From: an uncultured Clostridia bacterium | GTDB lineage: Bacteria; Bacillota; Clostridia; TANB77; CAG-508 | Length of the DNA: 36,343 nucleotides | NCBI GenBank assembly: GCA_947631145.1 | Contig: CANRKF010000015.1 | Location: forward strand, 1 to 36,343 | Direction: 5' to 3' | Shown: one piece after another, positions 24,978 to 32,514 of the stretch | How positions within the stretch are numbered: the first letter of the stretch is position 1 | Layout of the letters: every line of letters begins with the position of its first letter | Translations under genes and position numbers: made by a program | The notes under the pieces: model-generated | Databases searched by the model: none | Told to the model about the DNA's origin: nothing | What the model saw: only the letters and a program-made list of their open reading frames with translations

Positions 24978-25276
24978 GCTATATTTAAATTACACTGAAA
25001 ATTTAAGCCATTTTTTAATCCGTTTCTTAAGTCTTACATTTTCTAAGCAATTTTTTTAGCCATTTTCAAACTATACTCCAAAATATAGCTTAATAATATT
25101 TTATGTTTTTAATAAAAAAATGTGAAAAAAGGATGACTTTTGTCAAAAGTTATAATATAATAAAAAAAGTTTATAGATAAACTTTAAAAATCTAAATATA
25201 AAAATAAGAAAGAATATGTTTATAAAATAAATATTAAATGAATCACATAAACATATTATAAGAGGAATAATAAAGC

Positions 25277-25738
25277 ATGGAAAAAGTAAGAGGATTTGAA
25301 ATAGCAAAAGGATTTGAAAACAGCAATATTAATTTGCCAGTTCGTAAAACAAAATATTCTGCAGGGTATGATGTAGAAGCGGCAGAAGATTGTATAATTC
25401 CATCATTTGAAAAAGGCTGCGTGCCAACTTTAATAAAAACAGGGTTAAAAGCATATATGCCAGAAGATGAATACTTAATGCTATGTAATAGAAGTTCAAA
25501 TCCAAAGAAAAAAGGACTAATTTTAGCCAATAGCATAGGTGTTGTAGATGCAGATTACTATGAAAATCCAGATAATGATGGACACATTATGTTTGCTTTT
25601 TATAATATAAAATCAGAACCAGTAGAAATAAAAAAAGGAGAATGTATAGGACAAGCAATTTTCCAAAAATATTATGTTACAGATAATGATGTAGCAGAAG
25701 GAGAAAGAAAGGGCGGATTTGGTTCTACTAGTAAATAA
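25277..25738 (+). CDS. dut: dUTP diphosphatase (dUTPase)
   Basis: This 153-residue trimeric dUTPase hydrolyses dUTP to dUMP and pyrophosphate, keeping uracil out of DNA. All five motifs are visible: SAGYDVEAAED (motif 1), NRSS (2), GVVDADYY with the catalytic Asp (3), GECIGQAIFQ (4) and the C-terminal RKGGFGSTSK (5). The ribosome site is AGAGGA before the ATG. Upstream, a palindrome ACTTTTGTCAAAAGT (25136-25150) precedes a TATAAT and may mark its promoter. It is followed by a terminator that overlaps the next promoter. Confidence 0.94.
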   Translation: MEKVRGFEIAKGFENSNINLPVRKTKYSAGYDVEAAEDCIIPSFEKGCVPTLIKTGLKAYMPEDEYLMLCNRSSNPKKKGLILANSIGVVDADYYENPDNDGHIMFAFYNIKSEPVEIKKGECIGQAIFQKYYVTDNDVAEGERKGGFGSTSK

Positions 25739-25890
25739 TATTAAATTAATTGAAAATATTAATTACGTAAAAATGTATGAATTAAACCAATATACTATGA
25801 AAAAGCAAAAAGCATTAACAAAAAATCTTGTCAAGTGAAAAGTTAAATGCAATTCTGTAAAGTAAATGCAATAATAAAAAATCTAAGAAA

Positions 25891-25922
25891 AAAATGGTAA
25901 AAGTTTTGACTTTTGCCATTTT
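25891..25922 (+). terminator. dut terminator overlapping the carD promoter
   Basis: AAAATGGTAAAAGT pairs with ACTTTTGCCATTTT (14 bp, one G-T pair, loop TTTG), followed by TT. The -35 of the next promoter lies inside the loop and 3' arm. Confidence 0.75.
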
Positions 25923-25934
25923 TTGTAGTATAAT
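25906..25934 (+). promoter_or_regulatory. Promoter of carD-like gene
   Basis: TTGACT (25906-25911), a 17-bp spacer and TATAAT (25929-25934). A ~75-nt leader follows before the ribosome site GGAAGGGAGG. Confidence 0.85.
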
Positions 25935-26017
25935 AGAACTGTGGTTGAAGAAGAGCCTAAAAACCTTTCTTAACTAACTGTAATTGAATTTTTTCAAATA
26001 TGGAAGGGAGGACTTAC

Positions 26018-26593
26018 ATGTTTAATGTAGGAGATAAAATTGTATACCCAATGCATGGAGCAGGTACAATAGATAGTATAGAAGAAAAAAATATTTTAGG
26101 AGAAAACCAAGCGTATTACGTTATAAGAATGCCGGGCGAAGTTAAAGTTATGGTACCAACCAATAAAGCAGAACAAATTGGAGTTAGAAACGTAATAGGC
26201 AAAGAAGAAGCAGAAAAAGTAATTTCAATTTTGGGAGAAGATGAAACTGAAATGTCTCAAAATTGGAATAAAAGATATAGAGATAACATGGAAAAAATGA
26301 AAAGCGGAAGCATTTATGAAGTGGCAGATGTTGTTAGAAATTTAAGCTTCAAGCAAAAGGAAAAAGGCTTATCTACAGGTGAAAAGAAAATGCTTTCAAA
26401 TGCAAAACAAATATTAGTAAGTGAACTTGTTTTAGCAGAACACGCTACACAAGACGAAGTAGAAGCATTAATTGATAATAAAATTAACTTATCATTTGAT
26501 GAATATAAAGCACCACATGATCAAATAGACTTAAATACAAATGTAGTAAATAAATTCATTCCATTTGATGATGCAAACGATGGAATAAAATAA
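26018..26593 (+). CDS. CarD-family transcriptional regulator
   Basis: This 191-residue protein starts at 26018, after GGAAGGGAGG, in preference to an ATG six codons earlier. The N-terminal Tudor-like RNA-polymerase-interacting domain is clear: MFNVGDKIVYPMHGAGTIDS, then YYVIRMPGEVKVMVPTNKAE. The helical C-terminal DNA-contacting domain has the family features SGSIYEVADVVRNL and GLSTGEKKML. CarD/CdnL proteins bind the RNAP beta subunit and stabilise open promoter complexes. It is a single-gene unit ended by the terminator at 26699-26745. Confidence 0.93.
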   Translation: MFNVGDKIVYPMHGAGTIDSIEEKNILGENQAYYVIRMPGEVKVMVPTNKAEQIGVRNVIGKEEAEKVISILGEDETEMSQNWNKRYRDNMEKMKSGSIYEVADVVRNLSFKQKEKGLSTGEKKMLSNAKQILVSELVLAEHATQDEVEALIDNKINLSFDEYKAPHDQIDLNTNVVNKFIPFDDANDGIK

Positions 26594-26698
26594 TAAATAC
26601 TAAAAAAATTCTATTGAATAATGTATAGGAAGAGGTTTAATAGTATTAAATAAGATAAACATTATTAAAATAATTAAAAATACATAAAATAATAAATT

Positions 26699-26745
26699 AA
26701 AGTACACTAAAGTGTTAACAGTAACATTTAAAAGTGTACTTTTTA
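26699..26745 (+). terminator. Terminator after carD-like gene
   Basis: AAAGTACACT pairs with AGTGTACTTT, followed by TTTAC. The intervening sequence AAAGTGTTAACAGTAACATT adds inner pairing. Confidence 0.75.
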
Positions 26746-26835
26746 CATTATTCAAAAATATTTGTCATATTGTAAAAGAGGATTTATACACTTTATGTCG
26801 AATAATATAATAGTATAAGGAAAGGTAAGTTTAAA

Positions 26836-28629
26836 TTGGTAAGATATAGCGAAGAGTTAATTGAAGAAATTAGGTCTAATAATGATATTGTAGATGTTAT
26901 ATCTACTTATATCACATTAAAAAGAAGTGGGAGAAACTTTTTCGGATTATGTCCATTTCATAAAGAAAAATCTCCTTCTTTTTCTGTTTCGCCAGATAAG
27001 CAAATTTTTCATTGCTTTGGATGCGGAGCAGGCGGAAATGTTATACATTTTGTAAGTAAAATAGAAGGCTTAAACTTTAAAGAAACTTTAGAATTATTAG
27101 CAAATAGAGTAGGAATGGAATTACCTGTTTTAGATAACTATGAAGACGAAAAAACAGCAACCTTAAAATCAAAAGTATATCAAATTAACGAGCAGGCTGC
27201 TGAATTTTATCATGAAAACTTATACAAACCAACCTCTAAATTAGCCCAAGAATACATAAAACAAAGAAAATTAGATAACAGAACCCTAAAAGCCTTTTCA
27301 ATAGGATATTCTGGCAATTATGATGAACTATACAAATTATTAAAGCAAAAAGGTTTTAACGAAGAAGAAATGTTAGCCTCTAGCTTAATAAAAAGATCTG
27401 AAGAAGGAAAATATTTTGATAGTTTTAGAAAAAGGCTAATGTTTCCAATAAAAGATATTAGAGAAAGAGTTATAGCCTTTGGAGGAAGAGTGTTAGATGA
27501 CAGCAAACCCAAATATATAAATTCACCAGAAAATATTGTGTATAGTAAAGGAAGAAACTTATTTGGATTAAATGTAGCCAAAAAATACGACACCAAAAGA
27601 ATAATTATAGTAGAAGGCTATATGGATGCAATTTCTCTTTATCAAAGAGGAATTACTAATGTAGTTGCATCACTTGGAACAGCTATGACAGAAGCACAAG
27701 GAAGACTACTTAGAAGAAATAGCGAACAAGTCATTTTAGGTTATGATGCAGATGGAGCAGGACAAGCTGCTATTGTAAGAGGAATGGAAATTTTGCAAAA
27801 CTTAGGCTGTGACATTCGTGTTTTGCAAATAGAAGGCGCAAAAGATCCAGATGAATACGTTATAAAATATGGACCAGAAAGATTTCAAAAATGTGTAGAT
27901 AATTCAATCTCTTTAGTAGAATTTAAAGTAAAAATTTTATTAAAAGAATTAAATATAGAAAACACAAATGATAAAATTAAATTTTTAAACGAAATGGCTA
28001 AAATATTGGCAAAAATAACCAATCAAATGGAAAGAGAAATATACATAGATAAATTATCAAAAGAGTACAAAATTTCAAAAGAAGCTATTATAGCAGAAGT
28101 AAATAAATTAATGTATAAGCAATCAATAGGTGGAAAAAAATTAGAAAAAAAAGTTACTACTATGGAAAAAACAAATGAAGAAACTAAAGTAGAAATAAAA
28201 CCAGAAATATTAAAAAGAGAAAATATGGTAATTTATTTACTTATAAATGAACCAGCAAGAACTTATGAAAAGCTAAAACAAGTAATTAGTATTGATGATT
28301 TTAAAAGCGAATTAAATAAAGAAATTTTAAAAAAATTGTATGAAGAATTAGAAAAAGGTAATATTAATACTAATCATATATTAGATTGGTTTGAAGAAGA
28401 AAAAATAGTTAGCCATATTACAGAAATTATGGCAGTAGATTTTGAAATTACAGATTTCAATAAAGCAGTAGAAGACTTAATTAGTATTTATGAAAAAGAA
28501 AAATTAGTACATAAAAGAGAAGAAATTTTAAGAAAATTAGAAAATGAAACAAGCTTAACCACTGAAGAAATAAAACAAATTGAAAACGAGTTAAATGATA
28601 TTACTCTAAAGTTAGCGAAAATTAAGTAG
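26836..28629 (+). CDS. dnaG: DNA primase DnaG
   Basis: This 597-residue replicative primase starts at a TTG with ribosome site AAGGAAAGG. The N-terminal CHC2 zinc finger has C39, H42, C60 and C63 (CPFHKEKSPSFS, HCFGCGAGGN). The RNAP-basal and TOPRIM domains follow (VEGYMDAISLYQRG near 256, LGYDADGAGQAA near 305). The C-terminal helicase-interaction part is divergent and Lys/Glu-rich. It synthesises RNA primers for lagging-strand replication with DnaB. It is 12 bp from rpoD, the conserved macromolecular-synthesis pair. A TATAAT-like element just upstream (near 26807) may be its -10. Confidence 0.97.
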   Translation: MVRYSEELIEEIRSNNDIVDVISTYITLKRSGRNFFGLCPFHKEKSPSFSVSPDKQIFHCFGCGAGGNVIHFVSKIEGLNFKETLELLANRVGMELPVLDNYEDEKTATLKSKVYQINEQAAEFYHENLYKPTSKLAQEYIKQRKLDNRTLKAFSIGYSGNYDELYKLLKQKGFNEEEMLASSLIKRSEEGKYFDSFRKRLMFPIKDIRERVIAFGGRVLDDSKPKYINSPENIVYSKGRNLFGLNVAKKYDTKRIIIVEGYMDAISLYQRGITNVVASLGTAMTEAQGRLLRRNSEQVILGYDADGAGQAAIVRGMEILQNLGCDIRVLQIEGAKDPDEYVIKYGPERFQKCVDNSISLVEFKVKILLKELNIENTNDKIKFLNEMAKILAKITNQMEREIYIDKLSKEYKISKEAIIAEVNKLMYKQSIGGKKLEKKVTTMEKTNEETKVEIKPEILKRENMVIYLLINEPARTYEKLKQVISIDDFKSELNKEILKKLYEELEKGNINTNHILDWFEEEKIVSHITEIMAVDFEITDFNKAVEDLISIYEKEKLVHKREEILRKLENETSLTTEEIKQIENELNDITLKLAKIK

Positions 28630-28641
28630 GAGGTTTCGTAA

Positions 28642-30438
28642 ATGAAAAAGGAACAAGAAGCAAAGCTAGTAAAAAATAATAAGAAAAAAGAAGAAATAGC
28701 AGTAGAAGAAAATGCAAAAACAAAAGCAACAACATCTAAAAATAAAAAAATAGCAGAAACTTCAAAGGAAAAAGAAAATACTAGTAGTAAAAAAGAACCT
28801 AATAAAAAGGAAAAAATAGTATTAAAAAAATCAAATACAAAAGTAGATAACGAAAAGAAAAACATAGAAGAAAAGAAAAAAAGTGAAGAGGCAAATAATA
28901 AAAAACAAAAAGAAAATGTAAAACAAAACAGCAAAGAACAAGACGAAAAAGAAAATTTAAAGCAAAATAGCAAAGAGCAAAATGAGAAAGAAACAGAAAA
29001 ACAAAACCGCAAAGAACAAGTTGAAAAGGAAACAGAAAAACAAAATAGCAAAGAACAAAATAAAAAAGAAAATGTAAAACCAAACAGCAAAGAGCAAAAT
29101 GAAAAAGAAACAGTAAAGCAAAACAGCAAGGAGCAAAATGAAAAGGAAACTTCTAAAAAAACAGAAAACATAAAAAACAACGAAACTATAGAAAAACAAG
29201 TAGAAAATAAAAAAGAATTAATGAATGAGAAAAAATCAGCAAAAGAAGCTAAAGAAGAAAGCGAAAATAATATAGAAAATAAGAACGAAGAAAAAATGCA
29301 AGAAAACATGAAAAAAACAGAAGAAAATAAGCAAAAGGAAAAATCAAAAATAGAAGACATAACAAAAGAAAAAGTAGATAACATTTTAAAAATGGCAAAA
29401 GAAAATGGAAAAATAACTTATCAAGAATTAGCAACTGAATTAGAAGATACAAACCCAGATCAAATAGATAGAGTATTTGATGCTTTTGAAGATTTAGGAG
29501 AAAATATTTTAAAAGATGATGATTTAGATGCAGAACCAGATTTAGAAGACTTACAAGATGTTGAAGATATTAAATTAGAAGAAATAGACTTAAATAACCT
29601 TGAAGGCGTTAGTATAGATGATCCTGTTAGAATGTATTTAAGAGAAATAGGAAAAATACCACTTTTAAGTTATGAACAGGAATTAGAATTAGCAAAGAAA
29701 ATTTTAGATGGTGACGAATATGCAAAACAAAAATTAACAGAATCAAATTTAAGATTAGTAGTTAGTATTGCTAAAAAATACGTAGGAAGAGGAATGCTTT
29801 TCTTAGATTTAATTCAAGAAGGAAATATGGGCTTAATTAAAGCAGTTGAAAAATTTGATTATACCAAAGGATATAAATTCAGTACGTATGCAACATGGTG
29901 GATCAGACAAGCCATTACAAGAGCTATTGCAGATCAAGCAAGAACAATACGTATACCAGTACACATGGTAGAAACCATTAATAAATTAATAAGAACCTCA
30001 AGACACTTATTACAGCAAAATGGACGTGAACCAACACCAGAAGAAATTGCAAAAGAAATGGAAATACCACTAGAAAAAGTAGCAGAAATTCAAAAAATAG
30101 CACAAGATCCAGTATCATTAGAAACACCAATAGGTGAAGAAGATGATAGCCACTTAGGAGACTTTATACAAGACGATGATAGCCCTGCACCACAAGACTC
30201 AGCCGCTTACACCTTACTTCGTGAGCAATTAGAAGAAGTAATGGGAACCTTAACTTCAAGAGAAGCTAAAGTATTAAAATTAAGATTTGGGCTAGAAGAT
30301 GGAAAAGCAAGAACACTAGAAGAAGTTGGAAGAGAATTCATGGTAACACGTGAAAGAATTAGACAAATTGAAGCAAAAGCATTGAGAAAACTAAGACATC
30401 CTAGCAGAAGCAAGAAACTAAAGGATTACATGAATTAA
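28642..30438 (+). CDS. rpoD: Primary sigma factor RpoD/SigA with very long repeat-rich N-terminus
   Basis: This is the housekeeping sigma-70 factor, 598 residues. Residues ~237-285 correspond to region 1.1 ([20 protein letters not shown]). Region 1.2 begins near 323 ([17 protein letters not shown]), region 2 has [20 protein letters not shown] and [14 protein letters not shown], region 3 follows, and region 4.2 contains [20 protein letters not shown]. The first ~235 residues are an extension rich in Lys, Glu, Asn and Gln with a 13-residue tandem repeat (like [13 protein letters not shown]). This makes the protein more than 200 residues longer than typical Clostridial SigA (~370). The ribosome site AGGAGG precedes the ATG. 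It is in an operon with dnaG. Confidence 0.97.
   Translation: MKKEQEAKLVKNNKKKEEIAVEENAKTKATTSKNKKIAETSKEKENTSSKKEPNKKEKIVLKKSNTKVDNEKKNIEEKKKSEEANNKKQKENVKQNSKEQDEKENLKQNSKEQNEKETEKQNRKEQVEKETEKQNSKEQNKKENVKPNSKEQNEKETVKQNSKEQNEKETSKKTENIKNNETIEKQVENKKELMNEKKSAKEAKEESENNIENKNEEKMQENMKKTEENKQKEKSKIEDITKEKVDNILKMAKENGKITYQELATELEDTNPDQIDRVFDAFEDLGENILKDDDLDAEPDLEDLQDVEDIKLEEIDLNNLEGVSIDDPVRMYLREIGKIPLLSYEQELELAKKILDGDEYAKQKLTESNLRLVVSIAKKYVGRGMLFLDLIQEGNMGLIKAVEKFDYTKGYKFSTYATWWIRQAITRAIADQARTIRIPVHMVETINKLIRTSRHLLQQNGREPTPEEIAKEMEIPLEKVAEIQKIAQDPVSLETPIGEEDDSHLGDFIQDDDSPAPQDSAAYTLLREQLEEVMGTLTSREAKVLKLRFGLEDGKARTLEEVGREFMVTRERIRQIEAKALRKLRHPSRSKKLKDYMN
28909..29150 (+). repeat. 39-bp tandem repeats inside rpoD
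   Basis: About six units of 39 bp encode variants of EKE(N/T)xKQNSKEQN. The period is a multiple of three, so copy changes would keep the frame. Third-position differences show the array is not freshly expanded. Confidence 0.85.
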
Positions 30439-30497
30439 TGTCGCATTGGGGACGTTTCTTAATGCGACAAAATGTCGCTTTTGGGACACATCTTTAA
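30439..30497. repeat. REP-like hairpin directly after rpoD
   Basis: TGTCGCATT (30439-30447) pairs with AATGCGACA (30461-30469) around GGGGACGTTTC. A second, degenerate unit, TGTCGCTTTTGGGACACATC, starts at 30473. It begins at the base after the rpoD stop and may also terminate transcription. The GGGGACGTT palindromic style resembles REP elements mobilised by Y1 (RAYT) transposases in Clostridia. Confidence 0.5.
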
Positions 30498-30697
30498 TAC
30501 AAAAATGTTTAGTAAAATAAAAAAATGCTTGAAATTTTAGATATATTAAAAATGATTACAAAAGTAAATTACAGTTTTAAAACAAATATGGAATTTATTT
30601 TTGAAATTAAACGATTCTAAATTCAAAAAATTAAAGTAAAAAAATAAATAAAAGGTTAAATAAAAAAATGGACACATATAAAAATGCTGATAAAAGC

Positions 30698-30726
30698 TTG
30701 ATTTTTCTAGAAAAGAATGGTATAAT
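30698..30726 (+). promoter_or_regulatory. Promoter of the small gene at 30794
   Basis: TTGATT (30698-30703), a 17-bp spacer and TATAAT (30721-30726). The preceding 30500-30697 is AT-rich with nothing else visible. Confidence 0.8.
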
Positions 30727-30793
30727 TAATTAGTATTTAAGCAAATAAACCTTATGGAGGTGAAAATTCTTAAATTTATTTTAAGAAGAAATT

Positions 30794-31096
30794 ATGAATT
30801 TAGTAAAAAGTTTAAGTCATTTTTGGAACGTAACTTTAGGAGTAGATTGTCCCGAAGAAACAAAAATAGAAGATAATCCTGAAATGGAAGAATTAAAAGC
30901 TTCGCTAGAAAGAATAGAAAAGCTAGAACAAAAGTTAACAACAACTAATAATACAGGAAAAGGTGGAAAAACAAGTAAAGTTGTAGAAACTATTACAGTT
31001 GATCCAAAACTTGCAAAGAAAGTTGCTTCAAAAACTTTTGAAAATGAAAATCAGGAAAATTCAATAAAAGAAAAAGATGACGAAATAGAAAAATAA
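30794..31096 (+). CDS. Small hypothetical protein, 100 residues
   Basis: I do not recognise the family. The N-terminus (NLVKSLSHFWNVTLGVDCPE) has a short amphipathic or hydrophobic segment and one Cys. The rest is charged and probably helical, with a Glu/Lys-rich region (ELKASLERIEKLEQKL, coiled-coil-like) and an acidic tail. It has its own consensus promoter and a terminator, so it is a real transcription unit. The best ribosome site, TGGAGGTG (30755-30762), is 31 nt from the ATG, separated by a hairpin (30767-30787). An overlapping basic ORF starting with the GTG at 30760 is an alternative product. Confidence 0.65.
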   Translation: MNLVKSLSHFWNVTLGVDCPEETKIEDNPEMEELKASLERIEKLEQKLTTTNNTGKGGKTSKVVETITVDPKLAKKVASKTFENENQENSIKEKDDEIEK

Positions 31097-31117
31097 AAAC
31101 ATATAAAATTTAAAGAT

Positions 31118-31141
31118 AAAAAGCTACTTTTTAGCTTTTTT
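31118..31141 (+). terminator. Terminator after the small hypothetical gene
   Basis: AAAAAGCTA pairs with TAGCTTTTT, loop CTTTT, followed by further T residues. Confidence 0.85.
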
Positions 31142-31212
31142 CTTTAATACTGCAAATTTACACTTACCTAGCAATACTTATTTACTAATTTGTAGATTTA
31201 TAACAAATTCTC

Positions 31213-31241
31213 TTGACAAAATAAAAAACAGATAATATAAT
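31213..31241 (+). promoter_or_regulatory. tRNA-Met promoter
   Basis: A perfect consensus TTGACA (31213-31218), 17-bp spacer and TATAAT (31236-31241) lies 20 bp before the tRNA. Confidence 0.92.
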
Positions 31242-31261
31242 AGAAAACATCTTAAACAAAT

Positions 31262-31338
31262 GGCGACGTAGCTCAGCTGGCTAGAGCAACCGGTTCATAC
31301 CCGGTAGGTCGTAGGTTCGAGTCCAACCGTCGCTACCA
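31262..31338 (+). tRNA. tRNA-Met (anticodon CAT), probably elongator
   Basis: This is a 77-nt cloverleaf with encoded CCA. The acceptor stem is GGCGACG/CGTCGCT (G1-T72 wobble), the anticodon stem ACCGG/CCGGT holds the loop TTCATAC, and the T-loop is TTCGAGT. The lack of a C1-A72 mismatch and of the initiator GGG/CCC stem favours elongator Met; tRNA-Ile2 with a modified CAT is possible. The T-stem GTAGG/CCAAC has an A-A mismatch in its middle. A consensus promoter precedes it and a terminator (31342-31365) follows. Confidence 0.93.
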
Positions 31339-31341
31339 TTA

Positions 31342-31365
31342 ATACCCTAAAACAGGGTATTTTTA
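31342..31365 (+). terminator. tRNA-Met terminator
   Basis: ATACCCT (31342-31348) pairs with AGGGTAT (31354-31360), followed by TTTTAT. Confidence 0.88.
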
Positions 31366-31447
31366 TATTTAAAGTGAGATTAAATTTTATTGCTAATTTT
31401 ATAATATTTATAAATATTTATATAAAATTTTATAATTAAAAATATTT

Positions 31448-31476
31448 TTGAATATACTATTGGTTTTATGTATAAT
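31448..31476 (+). promoter_or_regulatory. Orphan consensus promoter in the tRNA-rimP spacer
   Basis: TTGAAT (31448-31453), 17-bp spacer, TATAAT (31471-31476), with no open reading frame following. Transcription would start near 31483. Confidence 0.75.
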
Positions 31477-31482
31477 TAAGTT

Positions 31483-31610
31483 AATAATAATATATTATTA
31501 GAAGCTGTTTTGTACCCATTGTGGGTGCAGAGCAGCTTCACCTTTATTAATACTTAATTCTTTCAAAAACTCTTATAAAAGTTTCTTCTTTTAGTAAAAA
31601 AATTGAGGTC
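31483..31610 (+). ncRNA. Candidate small structured RNA
   Basis: The expected transcript begins with a 16-bp palindrome, TAATAATATATTATTA (31485-31500). It runs directly into an 18-bp hairpin (31501-31539), GAAGCTGTTTTGTACCCA against TGGGTGCAGAGCAGCTTC with G-T pairs and a 3-nt loop. The 3' end is not clear; an AAACT...AGTTT stem with T-rich sequence near 31570-31595 could terminate it. I do not recognise an Rfam family. The rest of the spacer to 31785 is AT-rich without genes. Confidence 0.45.
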
Positions 31611-31785
31611 ATTAACAGGATTTACTTTGCTTATTTTCATTTAATATAAGCAACACTATACAATAAATTCTTATAAAAAACAAGTAACTTCAATAAAAAA
31701 TGTAAAATTTTACAAATTATAACAATTACTAATTTGTTTTTTTCAATGAAATACAAGCAATATCGGAAAAAATTTAAAAAAACAC

Positions 31786-31814
31786 TTGCAATTATTGGAA
31801 ATATAGGGTATAAT
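31786..31814 (+). promoter_or_regulatory. Promoter of the rimP-infB operon
   Basis: TTGCAA (31786-31791), a 17-bp spacer and TATAAT (31809-31814), followed by a 130-nt leader. Confidence 0.88.
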
Positions 31815-31837
31815 TTTATACAGCATAAAAAAATACT

Positions 31838-31866
31838 AGAAGAGTGGGAACAAATCCCACTCTTCT
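31838..31866 (+). promoter_or_regulatory. rimP leader hairpin
   Basis: AGAAGAGTGGGA pairs perfectly with TCCCACTCTTCT across ACAAA. A GUGGG/CCCAC hairpin at this place is a recurrent feature of Firmicute rimP (ylxS) leaders. Control of the operon by it is inferred, not shown. Confidence 0.75.
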
Positions 31867-31946
31867 GTTGGTAATAGGAAATAATTAAAATTTTCATAAC
31901 TATTATAAAGCCTTCAAATTATATAGAAAATAGAAAGGAAATTTAT

Positions 31947-32492
31947 ATGGAAGAAAAAGTTGAAAGCTTACTAAAACCAATAATTGAAAACTTAGGATAC
32001 GAGCTTTATGATGTCATATATGAAAAAGAAGCCAAAGACTATTATTTACGTATTTTCATAGATAAACCAGAAGGCATTAGCTTAGAAGATTGCGAAACAG
32101 TAAATAATGCTATTTCAGATATATTAGATGAAGCAAATTATATAAAAGAACAATATTTTTTAGAAGTATCTTCTCCGGGAGTTGAAAGGCTTTTAAGAAA
32201 AGAAAAGCATCTTAAACAAAGCATAGGCAAAGAAATAACAGTAAATCTTTTTAAGCCAATTAATTTAGAAAAAAAAGAAGCAGGCAATTTCGAAAAAAAC
32301 AAGAAAATAGAAAATAGCAAAAATAGACTAAAAGAAACTAATAAAACAAAAAAGAAACAGGAAACTAAGAAACAAATAAATGGCATTTTAAAAGATTTTA
32401 ATAAAGAATACATCATATTAAATGTAGAAAATGAAGAAATAACAATTGAAACAAAAAATATTGCAAATATCAAATTAAAGTATAATTGGTAA
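31947..32492 (+). CDS. rimP: Ribosome maturation factor RimP
   Basis: This 181-residue protein helps assemble the 30S subunit. The N-terminal domain is typical (ENLGYELYDVIYEKE, YYLRIFIDKPEGISLEDCE, YFLEVSSPGVERLLRK), and the C-terminal SH3-like domain ends NIANIKLKYNW. A Lys/Glu/Asn-rich insertion of ~35 residues (about 110-145) separates them, making the protein longer than the usual ~150. The ribosome site GAAAGGAAA precedes the ATG. It is the first gene of the rimP-nusA-rnpM-L7Ae-infB operon. Confidence 0.95.
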   Translation: MEEKVESLLKPIIENLGYELYDVIYEKEAKDYYLRIFIDKPEGISLEDCETVNNAISDILDEANYIKEQYFLEVSSPGVERLLRKEKHLKQSIGKEITVNLFKPINLEKKEAGNFEKNKKIENSKNRLKETNKTKKKQETKKQINGILKDFNKEYIILNVENEEITIETKNIANIKLKYNW

Positions 32493-32514
32493 TTAAAAGG
32501 AGGAATTGAAAAAG

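Noticed and set aside
28909..29150. Regular ~39-bp repeats suggestive of a CRISPR array
   Set aside because: There are no conserved repeats with unrelated spacers. The units are contiguous, in frame within rpoD and encode a 13-residue peptide repeat.
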